Counted from the stretch's first letter, positions 35,314 through 44,122 are shown. The stretch is 64,000 nt of DNA from Frateuria terrea (GCF_900115705.1 NZ_FOXL01000008.1:62001-126000); one strand, 5' to 3'. Numbers and translations: made by a program. Notes: generated from the letters alone by a model not told the origin.

Positions 35314-35688
35314 TGAATGTGTCTCCGCTTGGCGCTTGAACGACGAACCGCCGACCATCCCGCAGTGTTCGTACTTTCCAGATGCCGGCTTTCCGTCACC
35401 GGGCTCGCGGATGAGGGAGCAAGAAGAAGGCCAGCGCAGGCGCCTGCGCGGGCTGTCCGCGGACGGGCGGGTGGCCCTAATGCGTCACCCGTGAAGAAAA
35501 TGTCGAAGGTGCGTCACGCGCGACCCGAGCATTGGCGACGGTTTGCCGGCGCCATCGGTTCGACGGCGAGTGACCTTGTGCGACACCGTGGCGCCGCCGA
35601 CCGTCAAATCGACGGCGCGCGAGCCTGCAAAAGTGTGAAGTGCTTCACGCATCACAAGTGCTCTGCTTCACGTGGCTCTGGCACTTGC
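35314..35688. other. Leader region of fleQ, no gene
   Basis: This 375-base gap lies between the PilZ-like gene and fleQ. It holds a perfect 16-bp palindrome (GCGCAGGCGCCTGCGC, 35434-35449), a 10-bp palindrome (GTCCGCGGAC, 35455-35464) and several GTCAC or GTGAA words. No -24/-12 element was found. An open frame on the plus strand shows no protein-like pattern. A fleQ promoter controlled from these sites is likely but not located. Confidence 0.5.
35634..35649. promoter_or_regulatory. Candidate Crp/Clp operator upstream of fleQ
   Basis: TGTGA-N6-TCACG, 9 of 10 Crp half-site positions, with perfect GTGAAG/CTTCAC arms. Clp, the Crp homologue of Xanthomonads, responds to c-di-GMP and controls motility genes in Xanthomonas. 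Its use here is inferred. Confidence 0.5.
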
Positions 35689-36243
35689 TCAGCCGTTGAC
35701 CTGACGCGCACCTGCCACTTTGCGTCGGTGGTGACGAAACACGAAACGTTCGAGTGACGCGGCGACGCCATCGCCCAACGCATGGAAGGCGACGAAGGCG
35801 CCGCCGCCGTCGAGTCGACGCTCGACGCGGGCCGGTATTTCCAGCGGCACGCCAGGGCAGGCATCGAAACGCAGGCGCAGCAGCAAAGCCTCGCCGACGG
35901 GCACCAGCGCAGCCGGCAGCACCGCTCCGATCGCGTTGAAGCGCAGCGGCTGCCGTGGCGGCAGTGCGTCGGCCGGAAGCGCAACGCGGTTGATCATGTC
36001 GATCAGCGCGTTGAGCTTGGCATCCAGGCGCAGCAGTTCCTGCATGACCGGGCTGTCGTCATCGACGTTCTCGGCGCGGCGCTCTTCCAGTGCGGCGACC
36101 GAAGCGAGCGCGGCGGCATTGCGTTCGGCCAGGCGTTGGCTGAGCGTGTCGGGCACCGGCCAGGCAAGCGGCTGGCTGTCTGCGTGCCAGCTGTCCTCGC
36201 AGGCGAGCCGCTGCTCGAACTCGTTCCAGGCGGTGGCGATCAT
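35689..36243 (-). CDS. PilZ-like flagellar-cluster protein
   Basis: Protein of 184 residues. The N-terminal half is helical, with a heptad-like stretch from LSQRLAERNAAALASVAALEERRAE to LLRLDAKLNALIDMINR. The C-terminal half is beta-rich with FNAIGAVLPAALVPVGEALLLRLRFDACPGVPLEIPARVERR and ends in a helix, the pattern of an atypical PilZ domain. The usual c-di-GMP motifs RxxxR and DxSxxG are not evident. PilZ-type proteins with such helices are known between fliS/fliT and fleQ in Xanthomonas clusters. The start at 36243 begins MIATAWNEFEQRL; upstream is repeat DNA. Function is unproven; it may act as a c-di-GMP-independent partner. Confidence 0.65.
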   Translation of the reverse strand: MIATAWNEFEQRLACEDSWHADSQPLAWPVPDTLSQRLAERNAAALASVAALEERRAENVDDDSPVMQELLRLDAKLNALIDMINRVALPADALPPRQPLRFNAIGAVLPAALVPVGEALLLRLRFDACPGVPLEIPARVERRLDGGGAFVAFHALGDGVAASLERFVFRHHRRKVAGARQVNG

Positions 36244-36305
36244 GACGTTGCTCCGACGAATGGCGGCATCGGCGGTGAGTATGCAGCCAGCGGGCCGTGC
36301 CTTTT

Positions 36306-36478
36306 GCTCCCTCTCCCCTCCTGGGAGAGGGTTGGGGTGAGGGGCCGGGGCTCGCGGGAAGCCTTCACTTAGCCGATTCGGTTCCCGACCCGACGACGCG
36401 AACCTGATCCGGCTTGTCCGTGATGTCCGCAAACCTTGGCCCCTCACCCCAGCCCTCTCACCGTAGGGGAGAGGGAGC
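36306..36478. repeat. Inverted pair of 41-bp repeats with 91-base spacer
   Basis: Left arm 36306-36346 (GCTCCCTCTCCCCTCC... ending GGGGTGAGGGGCC) and right arm 36438-36478, which is its imperfect reverse complement and ends GGGGAGAGGGAGC. Each arm is itself partly palindromic. The 271-base gap between fliT and the PilZ-like gene consists mainly of this element. It is the clearest two-arm copy of the dispersed family. Confidence 0.88.
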
Positions 36479-36514
36479 TAAAGCCGGCTTTTAGGTCAGG
36501 AAGCGGTATGCGGC

Positions 36515-36799
36515 TCAACCGCCGTAGGCGGCAATCGCGCGGGCGCGGTCCTGTCCGGCCTGCCACTGGGCGCCGGCCGTCTCGCGCGCCTGGGTGACCA
36601 GGGCGCGCACTTCGCAGTCCAGCGCCAGCAGTTCGCCGAGCTGGCGCACGCTGTCCGCGTCGCCCGCCACCGGCTGCATCGCCAGCGGCTGGCGCTCGGC
36701 TTCCAGGGCGACCACCTGCTCCCAGTCGCCCGTGCGGGCGGCGTCTAGCATGACGCGGGTCAGCGCCAGGGCCAGTGCCATTGGCAGTTGTTCATTCAT
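36515..36799 (-). CDS. fliT: FliT-like flagellar chaperone
   Basis: Small helical protein of 94 residues located right after fliS, where FliT is encoded in many clusters. It shows the pattern of two long amphipathic helices, TRVMLDAARTGDWEQVVALEAERQPL and LLALDCEVRALVTQARETAG. FliT binds the cap protein FliD before export. Start overlaps the fliS stop by ATGA. FliT proteins are very diverse, so the call relies on size, helices, the DWE(Q)V motif and gene order. Confidence 0.75.
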   Translation of the reverse strand: MNEQLPMALALALTRVMLDAARTGDWEQVVALEAERQPLAMQPVAGDADSVRQLGELLALDCEVRALVTQARETAGAQWQAGQDRARAIAAYGG

Positions 36800-37206
36800 G
36801 CGCCGGCGCCGGCCGGGCGCCGCGCTTCGAGCGGCACCTGCACCCAGCTGTTGCGCACTTTCTGCAGCAGCGCGCTGACCTCGTCCAGCGCGGCGACGTC
36901 GTTGCGCATGTTGGCGTGCAGCAGGCGCCGGCCCATGTAGTCGTAGAGCTGGTCGAGCTGGCCGACCAGCGGCGTGTCGACCTTCGGATCGAGCGCGTCG
37001 CGCAGGCCGCCGATGATCTCGATGCAGCGGCCGATCACTTCGCCCTTGGGCGCGATCTCGCCGCGTTGCATGTGGCCACGCGCGGTGACCAGGCGTTCCA
37101 GCGCGCCATCCATCAACAGCGTGATCAGGCCGTGCGGATCGGCCGACTCCACGCCGCCGTGCGAGCGGACCTGCTGGTAGGCGTTGGCGCCCTGTCCGAA
37201 TGCCAT
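36796..37206 (-). CDS. fliS: FliS flagellin export chaperone
   Basis: Protein of 136 residues that prevents early flagellin polymerisation. Family segments: NAYQQVRSHGGVESADPHGLITLLMDGALERLVTARGHM, the conserved KGEVIGRCIEIIGGLRDALD and QLDQLYDYMGRRLLHANM. It follows fliD by 16 bases and overlaps fliT by ATGA. The C-terminal tail (QVPLEARRPAGAGA) is a little extended. Confidence 0.95.
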   Translation of the reverse strand: MAFGQGANAYQQVRSHGGVESADPHGLITLLMDGALERLVTARGHMQRGEIAPKGEVIGRCIEIIGGLRDALDPKVDTPLVGQLDQLYDYMGRRLLHANMRNDVAALDEVSALLQKVRNSWVQVPLEARRPAGAGA

Positions 37207-37222
37207 GTTGGGTTACTCCGTC

Positions 37223-38620
37223 TTACTTGCTCTTGCTCGCCGCGGTCAGCGCGTCGAATTGCTGGGTGAGGTAGCTGCTGGTGCTGTTGAGCTTGGTCAT
37301 CAGCGTGTCCAGCGCAGTGAACTGGGCCTGGTAGCGCGCGGTCAGGTCCGCCATGCGGCTGTCCAGGTCGGTCTGCTGGCTGGACAGATCCTTCAGCTGC
37401 TGGCTCAGGCTGGAGGTGCGGCTGGCGATCGCGCCGTTGCTGCCGACCCACTGGTCCAGCTGGCTGTTGATCTGGGCGGCGAAACCGTCGTCTCCGCCGA
37501 ACAGGTCCGCCGCTCGTTTGCCGCCATCGGCGAGCGATGTGGCCAGCTTGCCGCTATCCAGCTTCAGGGTGCCGTCGACCTGCAAAGTGATGCCCAGATC
37601 GGCCAGGCTGCCGCCATTGGCGGTGCCGCTGACCAGCCGCTGGAGCGTGCTGCTGATGCTGTTGACGGTGGCATCGCCGATCATCGCGCCAGCGGTATTG
37701 GTGGTCGCGTCATACTTGGTGAGGTTCTGGTAGATCCCCACGAAGCTGTTGTAGACGCTGACCAGGTTGGTCAGCGCGGAGGTGGCCTTGGAACCGTCGT
37801 TGGCCACCGTCAGCGTGCTGGTGCCTGCGGTGACCAGGCTCAGGCTCAGGCCATCGATGGCGCCAGCGACGGTGTTGCCTGCGCTATGCCCGGCCAGGCC
37901 GTCGATGGTGTATTCCGAATCCTGCGCCGCGGTGATCACGCTGAGCGCGTTGCCGCTGGAGGCCGCCGCGTTGTAGGAGAGCGCGGCCAGACCGCCGTCG
38001 CCGCCGCTGCTGGATACGGTGAATCCGTTGGCCGCACCGGTGCGCGTGCCGCTGAGCACCAGGTGAGCGCCGTCGGTGCCGGTCACGATGGTGGCCGAGA
38101 CGCCGGGGTTGTCCGTGGACTTGTTGATCGCGTCGCGGATGCCCGCCAGCGTGTTGTTGCTGCTGTCGATGGTGAGCTTCATCGACTGTCCGCCCACCGC
38201 CAGGGTGAGCGTACCCGTGCCGACCGTCGTGCTCGACGTGGCAAAGGCACCGGAAGATGCCTTGAGCGCGGCGGCCAGCTGGGTCACCTCGATCTTGTAG
38301 CTGCCGCTGACCGGGGTGCCGGCACTGCTGGCGCTCAGCACATCGGTGTCGCTGCTGGTGACCGAGCGCGCGCTGAAGGCGCTTCCATCGGTCAGCGAGG
38401 ACATCGCCGATTGCAGGCCGGAGAGCGCGCCGCTGATCTGGCCCAGGCCGGAAAGCAGCGTATTGGTCTCGGCCGCCTGGCTGGTGATCTGGTCCTGCTG
38501 CGGCGCCTTCTTGGCATTGACCAGCGACGTCACCAGGCTGGCGACGTCGAGGCCGGAACCCACGCCCATGGAAGTCAGCAAGCCCGTCGTAGGTGAAGTG
38601 GACGCTGCGGTGATTGCCAT
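37223..38620 (-). CDS. fliD: FliD filament cap protein
   Basis: Cap protein of 465 residues. The N-terminal FliD domain has GVGSGLDVASLVTSLVNAKKAP and GLGQISGALSGLQSAM; the middle (about 95-260) is Ser/Thr/Gly-rich and exposed; the C-terminal domain ends with a coiled coil, RYQAQFTALDTLMTKLNSTSSYLTQQFDALT. It helps flagellin fold at the tip. It starts 62 bases after fliC and beyond the fliC terminator, but no separate promoter was found there. Confidence 0.95.
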   Translation of the reverse strand: MAITAASTSPTTGLLTSMGVGSGLDVASLVTSLVNAKKAPQQDQITSQAAETNTLLSGLGQISGALSGLQSAMSSLTDGSAFSARSVTSSDTDVLSASSAGTPVSGSYKIEVTQLAAALKASSGAFATSSTTVGTGTLTLAVGGQSMKLTIDSSNNTLAGIRDAINKSTDNPGVSATIVTGTDGAHLVLSGTRTGAANGFTVSSSGGDGGLAALSYNAAASSGNALSVITAAQDSEYTIDGLAGHSAGNTVAGAIDGLSLSLVTAGTSTLTVANDGSKATSALTNLVSVYNSFVGIYQNLTKYDATTNTAGAMIGDATVNSISSTLQRLVSGTANGGSLADLGITLQVDGTLKLDSGKLATSLADGGKRAADLFGGDDGFAAQINSQLDQWVGSNGAIASRTSSLSQQLKDLSSQQTDLDSRMADLTARYQAQFTALDTLMTKLNSTSSYLTQQFDALTAASKSK

Positions 38621-38643
38621 GGTCGAAGGTTCCTTGAATAAGA

Positions 38644-38671
38644 GGAACGGCCGCGTTGCCGCGGCCGTTCC
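38644..38671 (-). terminator. Terminator after fliC
   Basis: Perfect 12-bp stem GGAACGGCCGCG/CGCGGCCGTTCC with a four-base loop, starting 11 bases after the fliC stop, followed on the minus strand by TCTTATTC. Reading through it would be needed to reach fliD. Confidence 0.85.
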
Positions 38672-38682
38672 GGGTCAGGCAA

Positions 38683-40764
38683 TTACTGCAGGAGCTTGAG
38701 CACGGCCTGCGTGGAGGAGTTGGCCTGGGCCAGCACCGAGACACCAGCCTGCTGCAGGATGTTCGCGCTGGACATGTTGGCCGTCTCGGCCGCGAAGTCC
38801 GCATCCTGGATCTGGCTGCGCGAGGAGGACAGGTTCTGCGAGATCGTCTGCAGGTTGGCGATGGTCGAGCTGAAGCGGTTCTGCACCGCACCCAGGTCGC
38901 TGCGCATGGAGCTGATGGTGCCCAGGGCGGCATCGATGCGGCTGATGGTGTCGTTGGCCCCGGCCACGGACTTGACGTCGCTGGCGGCCAGGTTGCTGCC
39001 GGTGGCGATGGCGGTGGCACCGGCACCCGAGAAGCCCAGGTTGCCCGCGCCGGTGCCGGCCTTGGTGCCGTTAACGGTCAGGTCGCTCTGCGAGTTCAGG
39101 TGCACGCTCTTGCTGCTGCTGTCGTAGTACGCCGAGACGCCGTCGATACCCTTGCTGTTGATCGCATCGACCAGGCTCTGCGCATCCTTGTAAGAGCCGG
39201 CCAGGTCGGTGCCGTTGATGGTCAGGTCGCCCGTCGCCAGCGACAGCGCGCCGGTCGCCGCCGCCGACACCGCCGTATTGACGCCGGTGGTGGTGGCCGC
39301 GCCGTCGGTCGTCGTACCCGGGGTGGCAGCCGCAATGGCAGTGGTGGAGATGCCCAGCGCACCTGCCAGGGTGCCGCCAAAGGTCACCGTGCTTGCACCG
39401 GCGTTGCTGAAGTCCAGCTCACCACTATTGACCGTGGTGGTGAAACCGGTGGCGCCGGCGGCGGTTGCCGCGGTGTCGATCGCGGCCTTGAGGGCGGTCG
39501 CATCAGCGAAGGTGCCGGTAATGTCCTGGGCAGTGCCGCTGCCCGAGGTGATCGTCAGGTCGCCGGCGGCCAGCTCATAGGAGTTGGCGTTGGTGCTGAT
39601 GGCAGCCGCCAGACCCGACGAGGCTGTACCCGCGGAGGACGCAGCGACGGTCTGGTTCAAGCCCAGAGCGGTGGCAGTCGCGCCAGCAACCGTCAATGGG
39701 TTGGCATTGGCCGAATTGTCGATCGTGAGCTCGCCACCGGCAGCCGATGCCGTGAAGCCTGCTGCATTGATGGCGGCGGCCAGCTCGGTCGCATCCTTGA
39801 AGGTGCCCGTGATGCTGACCGCACCACCGCCGGTGCCGTCGTCGATCGTGAGATCACCCGCAGCGAGCGTGATCGCATTCTTGCCGGCAGGCAGGCCGGA
39901 CGACGAAGCCGTCGCAGGCGTGGCCGCGCCCGTGGTGGCAGCGGCGACCGAGGTCACGCCGGCGCCGAACACCGCAGCGGCCTTGGTGCCACCCAGCGCA
40001 ATGGCGCTGGCCGTGTTGTTGGCGAACTGGATCTCGTTGCCCGACACCGTGGCGAACGTATCGGCGCCCGTGCCGGTATAGCCGGCGGCGGCAGCCGCGG
40101 TGTTCAGGGCGGCCGCGAGGCTGGCCGCATCGGTGTAGCTGCCGGCGGCAACGTTCTGGCCACCGACCGTCAGGTCGCCCGCCGCAACGGTCAGGCCGGC
40201 CGGGCTGGCGAACATGCTGCTGATGTCGCTGGTGGCAGACTGCGCGATCTGGCCGACCTGCTTGGCACCGGCGCCCTGGCTCAGGTTGACCGAGATGGTC
40301 TCGCCGACGTTGGCACCGATCTGGAACGCGGCGCTGCCAAAGCTGCCGTCGAGCACGTGGCGGCCGTTGAAGGTGGTCTGCTGCGAGATACGGGTGATCT
40401 CGGAGAGGCGCTGCTGCACTTCGGCGTCCAGCGCGTCGCGGTCGCTCTGCGAGTTGGTCGCGTTGGCCGACTGCACCGCCAGGGTGCGGATGCGCTGCAT
40501 GTTGTTGGTCACCTCGTTCAGCGCCGACTCGGTGGTCTGCGCCAGGGAGATGCCGTCGTTGGCGTTGCTGACGGCCTGGTTCAGGCCGTTGATCTGGGTG
40601 GTGAAGCGGGTCGAGATGGCGAGGCCGGCGGCATCGTCTTTCGCGCTGTTGATCTTCATGCCCGAGGACAGGCGCTCGATCGCGGTGGCGAGCTTGCTCT
40701 GCGACTTCGCCAGATTGTTCTGGGCGTTCAGCGAGCTGATGTTGGTGTTGACGCTCATGACCAT
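38683..40764 (-). CDS. fliC: FliC flagellin, long form with four repeated motifs
   Basis: Filament subunit of 693 residues, longer than many flagellins. The conserved D0/D1 ends are complete: about 1-180 (SVNTNISSLNAQNNLAKSQ... with ERLSSGMKINSAKDDAAGLAI) and about 600-693 (ISRIDAALGTISSMRSDLGAVQNR... ending in VLKLLQ). The central variable part contains the motif A(A/T)GDLT(V/I) at 194-200, 301-307, 399-405 and 510-516, each followed by a domain with (D)A(T/S)xLxAAI(N/D), resembling the flagellin IN-type insertion module. The start with GGAG nine bases upstream is at 40764; MSVNTN two codons later is possible. Only one flagellin gene is present here. Confidence 0.96.
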   Translation of the reverse strand: MVMSVNTNISSLNAQNNLAKSQSKLATAIERLSSGMKINSAKDDAAGLAISTRFTTQINGLNQAVSNANDGISLAQTTESALNEVTNNMQRIRTLAVQSANATNSQSDRDALDAEVQQRLSEITRISQQTTFNGRHVLDGSFGSAAFQIGANVGETISVNLSQGAGAKQVGQIAQSATSDISSMFASPAGLTVAAGDLTVGGQNVAAGSYTDAASLAAALNTAAAAAGYTGTGADTFATVSGNEIQFANNTASAIALGGTKAAAVFGAGVTSVAAATTGAATPATASSSGLPAGKNAITLAAGDLTIDDGTGGGAVSITGTFKDATELAAAINAAGFTASAAGGELTIDNSANANPLTVAGATATALGLNQTVAASSAGTASSGLAAAISTNANSYELAAGDLTITSGSGTAQDITGTFADATALKAAIDTAATAAGATGFTTTVNSGELDFSNAGASTVTFGGTLAGALGISTTAIAAATPGTTTDGAATTTGVNTAVSAAATGALSLATGDLTINGTDLAGSYKDAQSLVDAINSKGIDGVSAYYDSSSKSVHLNSQSDLTVNGTKAGTGAGNLGFSGAGATAIATGSNLAASDVKSVAGANDTISRIDAALGTISSMRSDLGAVQNRFSSTIANLQTISQNLSSSRSQIQDADFAAETANMSSANILQQAGVSVLAQANSSTQAVLKLLQ

Positions 40765-40855
40765 GGGAAATATCTCCAGATAGGGTCTTCAAGTGCCGGT
40801 GGCCGGCGGTGGTAGCCAGCGGGGATTCCGTGGGAACACCGCCGCCTCAGCCACT

Positions 40856-40882
40856 TTTTCGACCCGATCTGTGGAAACTTGA
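40856..40882 (-). promoter_or_regulatory. Sigma-28 promoter of fliC
   Basis: TCAAGTTT-N11-GTCGAAAA on the minus strand. The -35 is 7 of 8 and the -10 is 6 of 8 against TAAAGTTT/GCCGATAA. The leader to the fliC ATG is about 85 bases. Confidence 0.85.
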
Positions 40883-40927
40883 GCAACGCTTGTTGACTTT
40901 ATCTCTCAGTTGAAGAAAAGCCGCATG

Positions 40928-42121
40928 TCAACGCAGGTAATCGAACAGAGACATGTTCTGCAACTTGCTGAAGGTCAATTGCGCCGCCTGCAACGAGGAA
41001 CTCTGCAGGCTCAACCTGCTCACCGCGTCGTAGTAGTCCAGATCCTGCACGTCTGACAATGCAGTCTTGTATTGCAACGTCAGGTCATCGTTGAGCGAGG
41101 ACTGCTGATCCAGCGCATTCATGCGTGCACCGACCCCTGCGCGGGCCTGGCTGACCGAGCCTATGGCCTGATCCAGATTGGAAAGCTGCCCGTTGAGTGC
41201 GTTCTGCATTGCCGCGCCGCCGCCATTGGTCTGGCTCAGCGTGCCGATGATGCCGTCGAGCGTGGCGAAGACATCCTGGTTCGACGAAGGCGCGACGGTG
41301 AACTTATCGCCCGCGGCGGGAGCGCCACTGAAGGCGACCTGCACGCCCTTGAAGGGGACCGCGCCGCCCTTCTGCGCGTCGTAGGCTCCACTGGCGACCA
41401 GCACGCCGCCGCCGTCGCGTATCTCGTAGGCATCGGCTGCGGTGAAGGTGATCTGGTAGGTGCCGCCATCCCATACGCTGGCGTCGGTGACACTATTGGC
41501 GCCGGCCACCGCGCTGCCGACATTGGCCGCGGCGGCGCCGACGGCAAAAACGCCGTTGCCATTGGGAACAGCCATGAAGATGGCGCTGCCTGGATCGCCG
41601 GTAGCCACCTGCAGTCCGGGGCCGGCGGCGACCATGCGCTGTCCGTCGTCGCCCACGTAACTGACGCCACCGGGTTGCGCCTGGAACGGCGCTGCGCCCG
41701 TGCGGTTGCCCGCGAAGATGTAGTCGCCCTGGGAGTCCTTGCTGTTGGCCATGCCCAGCAGTTGGCCGCGCAGCTGCACCATCTCGGCGGCGATGTCGCT
41801 ACGCGACTCGTCCGTCTGGGTTGCATTCATGCCCTCCAAGAGCAGCGTGCGCACGCGGGCCAACACGTTGGTGACCGACGACAGCGTCTGGTCTTCCAGC
41901 CCAAGCCGCGCGTTGGCCGAAGTGATGTTGCGCTGGTACTGCGCGGTGTCGGCACCCAGGTGGGTCAGCTCGACCGCGCGCGCGGCACCGACCGGATCGT
42001 CGGATGGCTGGTTGATGCGTTTGCCGGTACCCATCTGGGTCTGGATGTCGGACAGGTCGCCCTGCCGCTCCATCATGGTGTTGACCGACTGCTGCTGCAT
42101 CCAGCTGGTGGAGACTCGCAT
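40928..42121 (-). CDS. flgL: FlgL hook-filament junction protein
   Basis: Protein of 397 residues with flagellin-like ends: VSTSWMQQQSVNTMMERQGDLSDIQTQMGTGKRINQPSDDPVGAARAVEL at the N-terminus and ALSDVQDLDYYDAVSRLSLQSSSLQAAQLTFSKLQNMSLFDYL at the C-terminus. It joins the hook to the filament with FlgK. It starts 12 bases after flgK and ends 163 bases before fliC, in the same direction, with the fliC promoter in between. Confidence 0.95.
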   Translation of the reverse strand: MRVSTSWMQQQSVNTMMERQGDLSDIQTQMGTGKRINQPSDDPVGAARAVELTHLGADTAQYQRNITSANARLGLEDQTLSSVTNVLARVRTLLLEGMNATQTDESRSDIAAEMVQLRGQLLGMANSKDSQGDYIFAGNRTGAAPFQAQPGGVSYVGDDGQRMVAAGPGLQVATGDPGSAIFMAVPNGNGVFAVGAAAANVGSAVAGANSVTDASVWDGGTYQITFTAADAYEIRDGGGVLVASGAYDAQKGGAVPFKGVQVAFSGAPAAGDKFTVAPSSNQDVFATLDGIIGTLSQTNGGGAAMQNALNGQLSNLDQAIGSVSQARAGVGARMNALDQQSSLNDDLTLQYKTALSDVQDLDYYDAVSRLSLQSSSLQAAQLTFSKLQNMSLFDYLR

Positions 42122-42133
42122 GGCGGAAATCCC

Positions 42134-44008
42134 TTAGCCCCTGAACGCGCCGAGCAGCGCGTTGAACACGGTGTTGGCAGCGGTGATGACCTGCGCCGAT
42201 GCCTGGTAGGCCTGCTGGTAGCGCACCAGGTTGGCCGCTTCCTCGTCCATGTTCACGCCGCTGACGCCCTGCTGCGCCGACATCGCCTGGTTGTAGACGG
42301 CGCTCTGCGTCTTGGCCGCGTCGTCGGCCAGCGACCCGGCGCTGCCGACCTGGCCGACCAGCTGGCCGTAGGCGCGCCCGACGCTGGTGGCGCCGCCGTC
42401 GAGCACGCCCAGGTTGGCCACCGCGCCAAGCTTGAGCGCGTTGGCGTTGTCGCCGCGCGCGTTGGTGTTGGCCTTGACGCCGAAGCTGTCGCCGACGGCA
42501 GGCGCGCCGTCCAGGGTGAGGCTCCAGCCGTTGTGCACGATCGGCGTGCCGGGGGTGAAGGTCTGCGCCGGGCCGCCATCGATGCTGTAGCTGGTCGGGG
42601 AGGCGAACACGATGCTGGAGGCGGTGAACAGGTTGGCGTCCGTGCCGTCGGCGACGGAAAGCGCACCCACGCTTCCGCTGCCGGTGTTGGTTCCCGCCGC
42701 GCTGCCGAGCAGCGCGCTGGCCGCGGCGATCTTGTTCGGATCGGTGATCGCCACATTGATGCCGCCGGCCGCGTTGCGGCTGGGCTGGATGCGGAAGCTG
42801 TCGCCCGCGCTGGCCGCGCCGCCGCCGACGACGAAGCTCAGGCCGCCGGCCTTGAACGGATCGGCGGCGGTGCCGGTGCCCGTCATCGCGACCGTGGCGC
42901 CGCTGCCATCCTTGAGGTTCCAGGCGCTGCCGTCGAAGGACAGCACGTAGTCCTGGCTGCCCAGCGCGCCGATGTCGTCGATGCTGGCCGACAGCGTGGC
43001 ACTGCCGGCATTGCTCCCGGCTGCCTGGACGGCCGGGCCGGCGACGTTGAAGAACGTGCCGCCGAGCTGGCCGTTGAGATCCACGCCCTGCGCATGCTGG
43101 GCGTTGAAGGCATCGGCCATCGCCAGCGCGGCGCGGCCGAGCTGGCTCTGCGCCGGGTCGAGCACGTTGCTGCGGAAATCCAGCAGCGCGCCCAGCGTGC
43201 CGCCGCCGATGCGCCCGCTCAGCACCGCGCCGGTGCCCTTGTCGACCACTTCCAGCCGGGTCGCGTCGTAGGTGTTGGATGACGTGCCCAGCTCGAAGGA
43301 CTGCGTGCCGCTGACCAGCGCCTGGCCATTGCCGACGAACACGCTGAGGGTGCCGTCATTCTGCTTGGCCACGTTGATGCCCACTTCGCCGGAGAGCTTC
43401 TTGATCAGCGCATCGCGCTGGTCGAGCAGGTCGGAGGGCTCGCTGCCGCCGGTGGAGGCGCGGATGCGCTCGTTGAGCTTGGCGATGGCAGCGCTGTCGG
43501 AGTTGATCGAGGTGACGGTGTCAGTGAGCTGTCGCTGCACCTGGCCATCCAGGCTGCCGAACTGGCCGGACAGCGCGCGAAAAGTGCTCGCCAACGCGCC
43601 CGCGCGAGCCAGCAGCACGCCGCGCGCGGAGGCGTCGGCCGGCGCGTTGGCCACGTCCTGCACCGCGCCGAAGAAGGTGTCGAGCGAGCTCTGCAGGTTG
43701 CTGCTGCCGGAGAGCTGGTTGTTGAGCTGGTCGGTCAGCGCCTGGTAGGCATCGGCGCGCCCCTTGGAGGAGGACGCCGACCACAGCGCGCTGTTGAGGT
43801 ACTGGCTGTAGGCGCGTTGCACTGCCTGCGTATTCACGCCGGTGCCCACGTAGTAGCGCCCCTCGGCCTGCGGCGCGCGGGCAGCGAACGTCACCTGCTG
43901 GCGGCTGTAGCCGTCGCTGTTGGCATTGGAGACGTTGTGGCCGGTGGTGCTCAGGCCCACCTGCGCGGCAAGCAGGCCGGAGACGCCGGTCGAAAGCAGG
44001 TCAGCCAT
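42134..44008 (-). CDS. flgK: FlgK hook-associated protein 1
   Basis: Hook-filament junction protein of 624 residues. The N-terminal rod-type segment LLSTGVSGLLAAQVGLSTTGHNVSNANSDGYSRQQVTFAARAP is typical, and the C-terminus has GVNMDEEAANLVRYQQAYQASAQVITAANTVFNALLGAF. The ATG at 44008 starts MADLLSTG; the frame is open further but uninformative. A 114-base gap separates it from flgJ; a 7-bp hairpin (GGGCATG/CATGCCC, 44084-44100) lies in it without a T-run. Confidence 0.96.
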   Translation of the reverse strand: MADLLSTGVSGLLAAQVGLSTTGHNVSNANSDGYSRQQVTFAARAPQAEGRYYVGTGVNTQAVQRAYSQYLNSALWSASSSKGRADAYQALTDQLNNQLSGSSNLQSSLDTFFGAVQDVANAPADASARGVLLARAGALASTFRALSGQFGSLDGQVQRQLTDTVTSINSDSAAIAKLNERIRASTGGSEPSDLLDQRDALIKKLSGEVGINVAKQNDGTLSVFVGNGQALVSGTQSFELGTSSNTYDATRLEVVDKGTGAVLSGRIGGGTLGALLDFRSNVLDPAQSQLGRAALAMADAFNAQHAQGVDLNGQLGGTFFNVAGPAVQAAGSNAGSATLSASIDDIGALGSQDYVLSFDGSAWNLKDGSGATVAMTGTGTAADPFKAGGLSFVVGGGAASAGDSFRIQPSRNAAGGINVAITDPNKIAAASALLGSAAGTNTGSGSVGALSVADGTDANLFTASSIVFASPTSYSIDGGPAQTFTPGTPIVHNGWSLTLDGAPAVGDSFGVKANTNARGDNANALKLGAVANLGVLDGGATSVGRAYGQLVGQVGSAGSLADDAAKTQSAVYNQAMSAQQGVSGVNMDEEAANLVRYQQAYQASAQVITAANTVFNALLGAFRG

Positions 44009-44122
44009 GGGGAATCCTTTGACAACGCAATGCCTGTGACGTCTCTTTCCCGGTCCGGCCGGGCAAGAAGGCGATGGTGTCGAGGGCATGCGTCATGCCC
44101 CCTGTGACGGCAACTTGACGCC

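Noticed and set aside
35317-35757. 146-codon plus-strand frame in the fleQ leader
   Set aside because: Arg-rich, no ribosome-binding site, crosses the palindromes and the end of the PilZ-like gene.
44027-44041. Sigma-54 promoter before flgK
   Set aside because: TTGC and spacing fit, but the -24 box reads CGTCAC without the GG doublet.
44084-44100. Terminator after flgJ
   Set aside because: GGGCATG/CATGCCC is a good 7-bp hairpin, but no T-run follows on the minus strand.
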